Assembly (NCBI GenBank): GCA_001899315.1
Contig: MOYA01000003.1
Location: forward strand, 86,369-150,368
Direction: 5' to 3'
Length of the DNA stretch: 64,000 nt
Source: Candidatus Obscuribacter phosphatis
GTDB lineage: Bacteria > Cyanobacteriota > Vampirovibrionia > Obscuribacterales > Obscuribacteraceae
The translations under genes and the position numbers were made by a program. The notes beneath the pieces are model-generated. The model was not told the DNA's origin, made no database searches, and saw only the letters and a list, made by a program, of their open reading frames with translations. Below are positions 63,330 through 64,000 of the stretch, piece by piece (the stretch's first letter is position 1; each line of letters starts with the position of its first letter).

Positions 63330-63617
63330 ATGACTAAACAAGCACAAATACTTATCGGCAATCTATCGACAGATGCCAAAGAAGAACAAATTTGCGAAAT
63401 CTTCTCCAAAACAACTGGTAAGCTAAAGTCTTTATCGATTCCCAAAGACCCAAGAACCGAAAAAGGAAAGGGCTTCGCCTTTGTTGAAATGTACAGCATT
63501 CTAGAAGCAATAGAAGCCATATCAAGTCTAAACGGCGAGTGCATAAATGGCAGAAAACTCTCAATGAGCCTAGTAGAACCCAAAAAAGAAGAAAGAAAAT
63601 GGTATCAATTGCGGTGA
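63330..63617 (+). CDS. RRM-type RNA-binding protein
   Basis: 95 residues, a single RNA-recognition motif. RNP2 is ILIGNL and RNP1 is KGFAFVEM, with the helix EEQICEIFSKTTG and the closing INGRKLSMSLVEP. This is the size and layout of cyanobacterial Rbp and other bacterial RRM proteins, here with a short basic tail (KKEERKWYQLR) and no glycine-rich end. It would bind single-stranded RNA in the cytoplasm, perhaps in cold or stress response (family knowledge, not shown here). Confidence 0.9.
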   Translation: MTKQAQILIGNLSTDAKEEQICEIFSKTTGKLKSLSIPKDPRTEKGKGFAFVEMYSILEAIEAISSLNGECINGRKLSMSLVEPKKEERKWYQLR

Positions 63618-63739
63618 CCAATTACTGATACAACAACCGGAGATAGAGAAACCGGTGGTGCACCAGACGAGCGCCGCATCCCTATCAAATAGGAAATCCA
63701 AAGACCAAACGTACAAGAAAAGAAGGGTATAGAGAAATA

Positions 63740-64000
63740 ATGAAATCGAAACCAAGCAGACAAATAGTGCAACTGCCGCCGGATACACCGACAAAATACG
63801 GTCCCTTGAGCATCCACCAGAACGGCATCGCAGTGAAACATTTGACGGCGACTCCCACACCACTGATTGGCAGAAAGAGCCATCTTGCGCATTCCCTAGA
63901 GAATGTGCGCCTGTCGCTGCACGTGGAACGGTTCGACGCCACTGAAAGACTATCCTCCGATATCATCTGCATCACTCGATTTCCCGAATATGGCTATGAA
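63740..64000 (+). CDS. Hypothetical protein, N-terminal part (runs off window)
   Basis: ATG followed by 86 open codons to the right edge. It begins MKSKPSRQIVQLPPDTPTKYG, with later HLAHSLENVRLSLHVERFD. No signal peptide or family recognised. Confidence 0.6.
   Translation, partial: MKSKPSRQIVQLPPDTPTKYGPLSIHQNGIAVKHLTATPTPLIGRKSHLAHSLENVRLSLHVERFDATERLSSDIICITRFPEYGYE

Overview
The window reads as chromosomal DNA of a Gram-negative-type free-living bacterium with moderate GC and frequent TTG/GTG starts. My best guess is the Obscuribacterales/Vampirovibrionia (Melainabacteria) side of the cyanobacterial lineage. That guess rests on the mix of FHA, Ser/Thr kinase, PATAN/DUF4388, RRM and very long Ala/Gly-rich hypothetical proteins; no rRNA or other marker is present, so it is inference. 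An RlpA-like protein, lipoproteins, TonB-C-like secreted proteins and MurE point to a diderm envelope.

Layout. 1-2850: end of a cut-off gene and a long FHA-domain protein, closed by a perfect bidirectional terminator. 2860-16854: two clusters of large multi-spanning GT-C-like membrane proteins (types A-B, then A-B-A, all on the minus strand) flanking an amino-acid permease, a GlsB/YeaQ-like protein, a lipoprotein, an RlpA-like protein and a TPR protein. Two type-A copies carry a C-terminal segment that looks like a transposase-type helix-turn-helix plus a coiled coil. 17033-21860: a queuosine-salvage (DUF2419) enzyme, a membrane Ser/Thr kinase with C-terminal leucine-rich repeats whose ATP loop lies upstream of every canonical start, and a REC-GGDEF-EAL protein. 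22025-27543: flippase-like protein, methyltransferase, MutM, Ca2+/H+ antiporter, glutamate dehydrogenase.

27681-38675: poorly known proteins. These include a DUF4388 protein with a degenerate GGDEF domain that keeps the c-di-GMP inhibitory-site motif, a macro-domain protein, a ~1,390-residue repeat-bearing protein and several small unknowns. 38692-48536: DUF547, a YyaL/SSP411-type thioredoxin-like protein, an acetyltransferase, then a desaturase - methyltransferase - GT2 - GT-C operon that looks like lipid-linked glycan assembly, facing a further methyltransferase. 48602-52590: ovothiol synthase OvoA translationally coupled to a MurE-type ligase with an altered DNPR motif. A 375-base gap then holds a candidate small RNA and terminators, followed by a GC-rich M28 peptidase. 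54837-55802: a bacterial deoxyhypusine-synthase-like protein. 55997-64000: small secreted and hypothetical proteins, an EF-hand/glycine-zipper protein, a HEAT-repeat protein, an IS110 transposase remnant, decayed coding pieces, an RRM RNA-binding protein and a gene running off the right edge.

I found no CRISPR array, tRNA, rRNA, complete insertion sequence or prophage.
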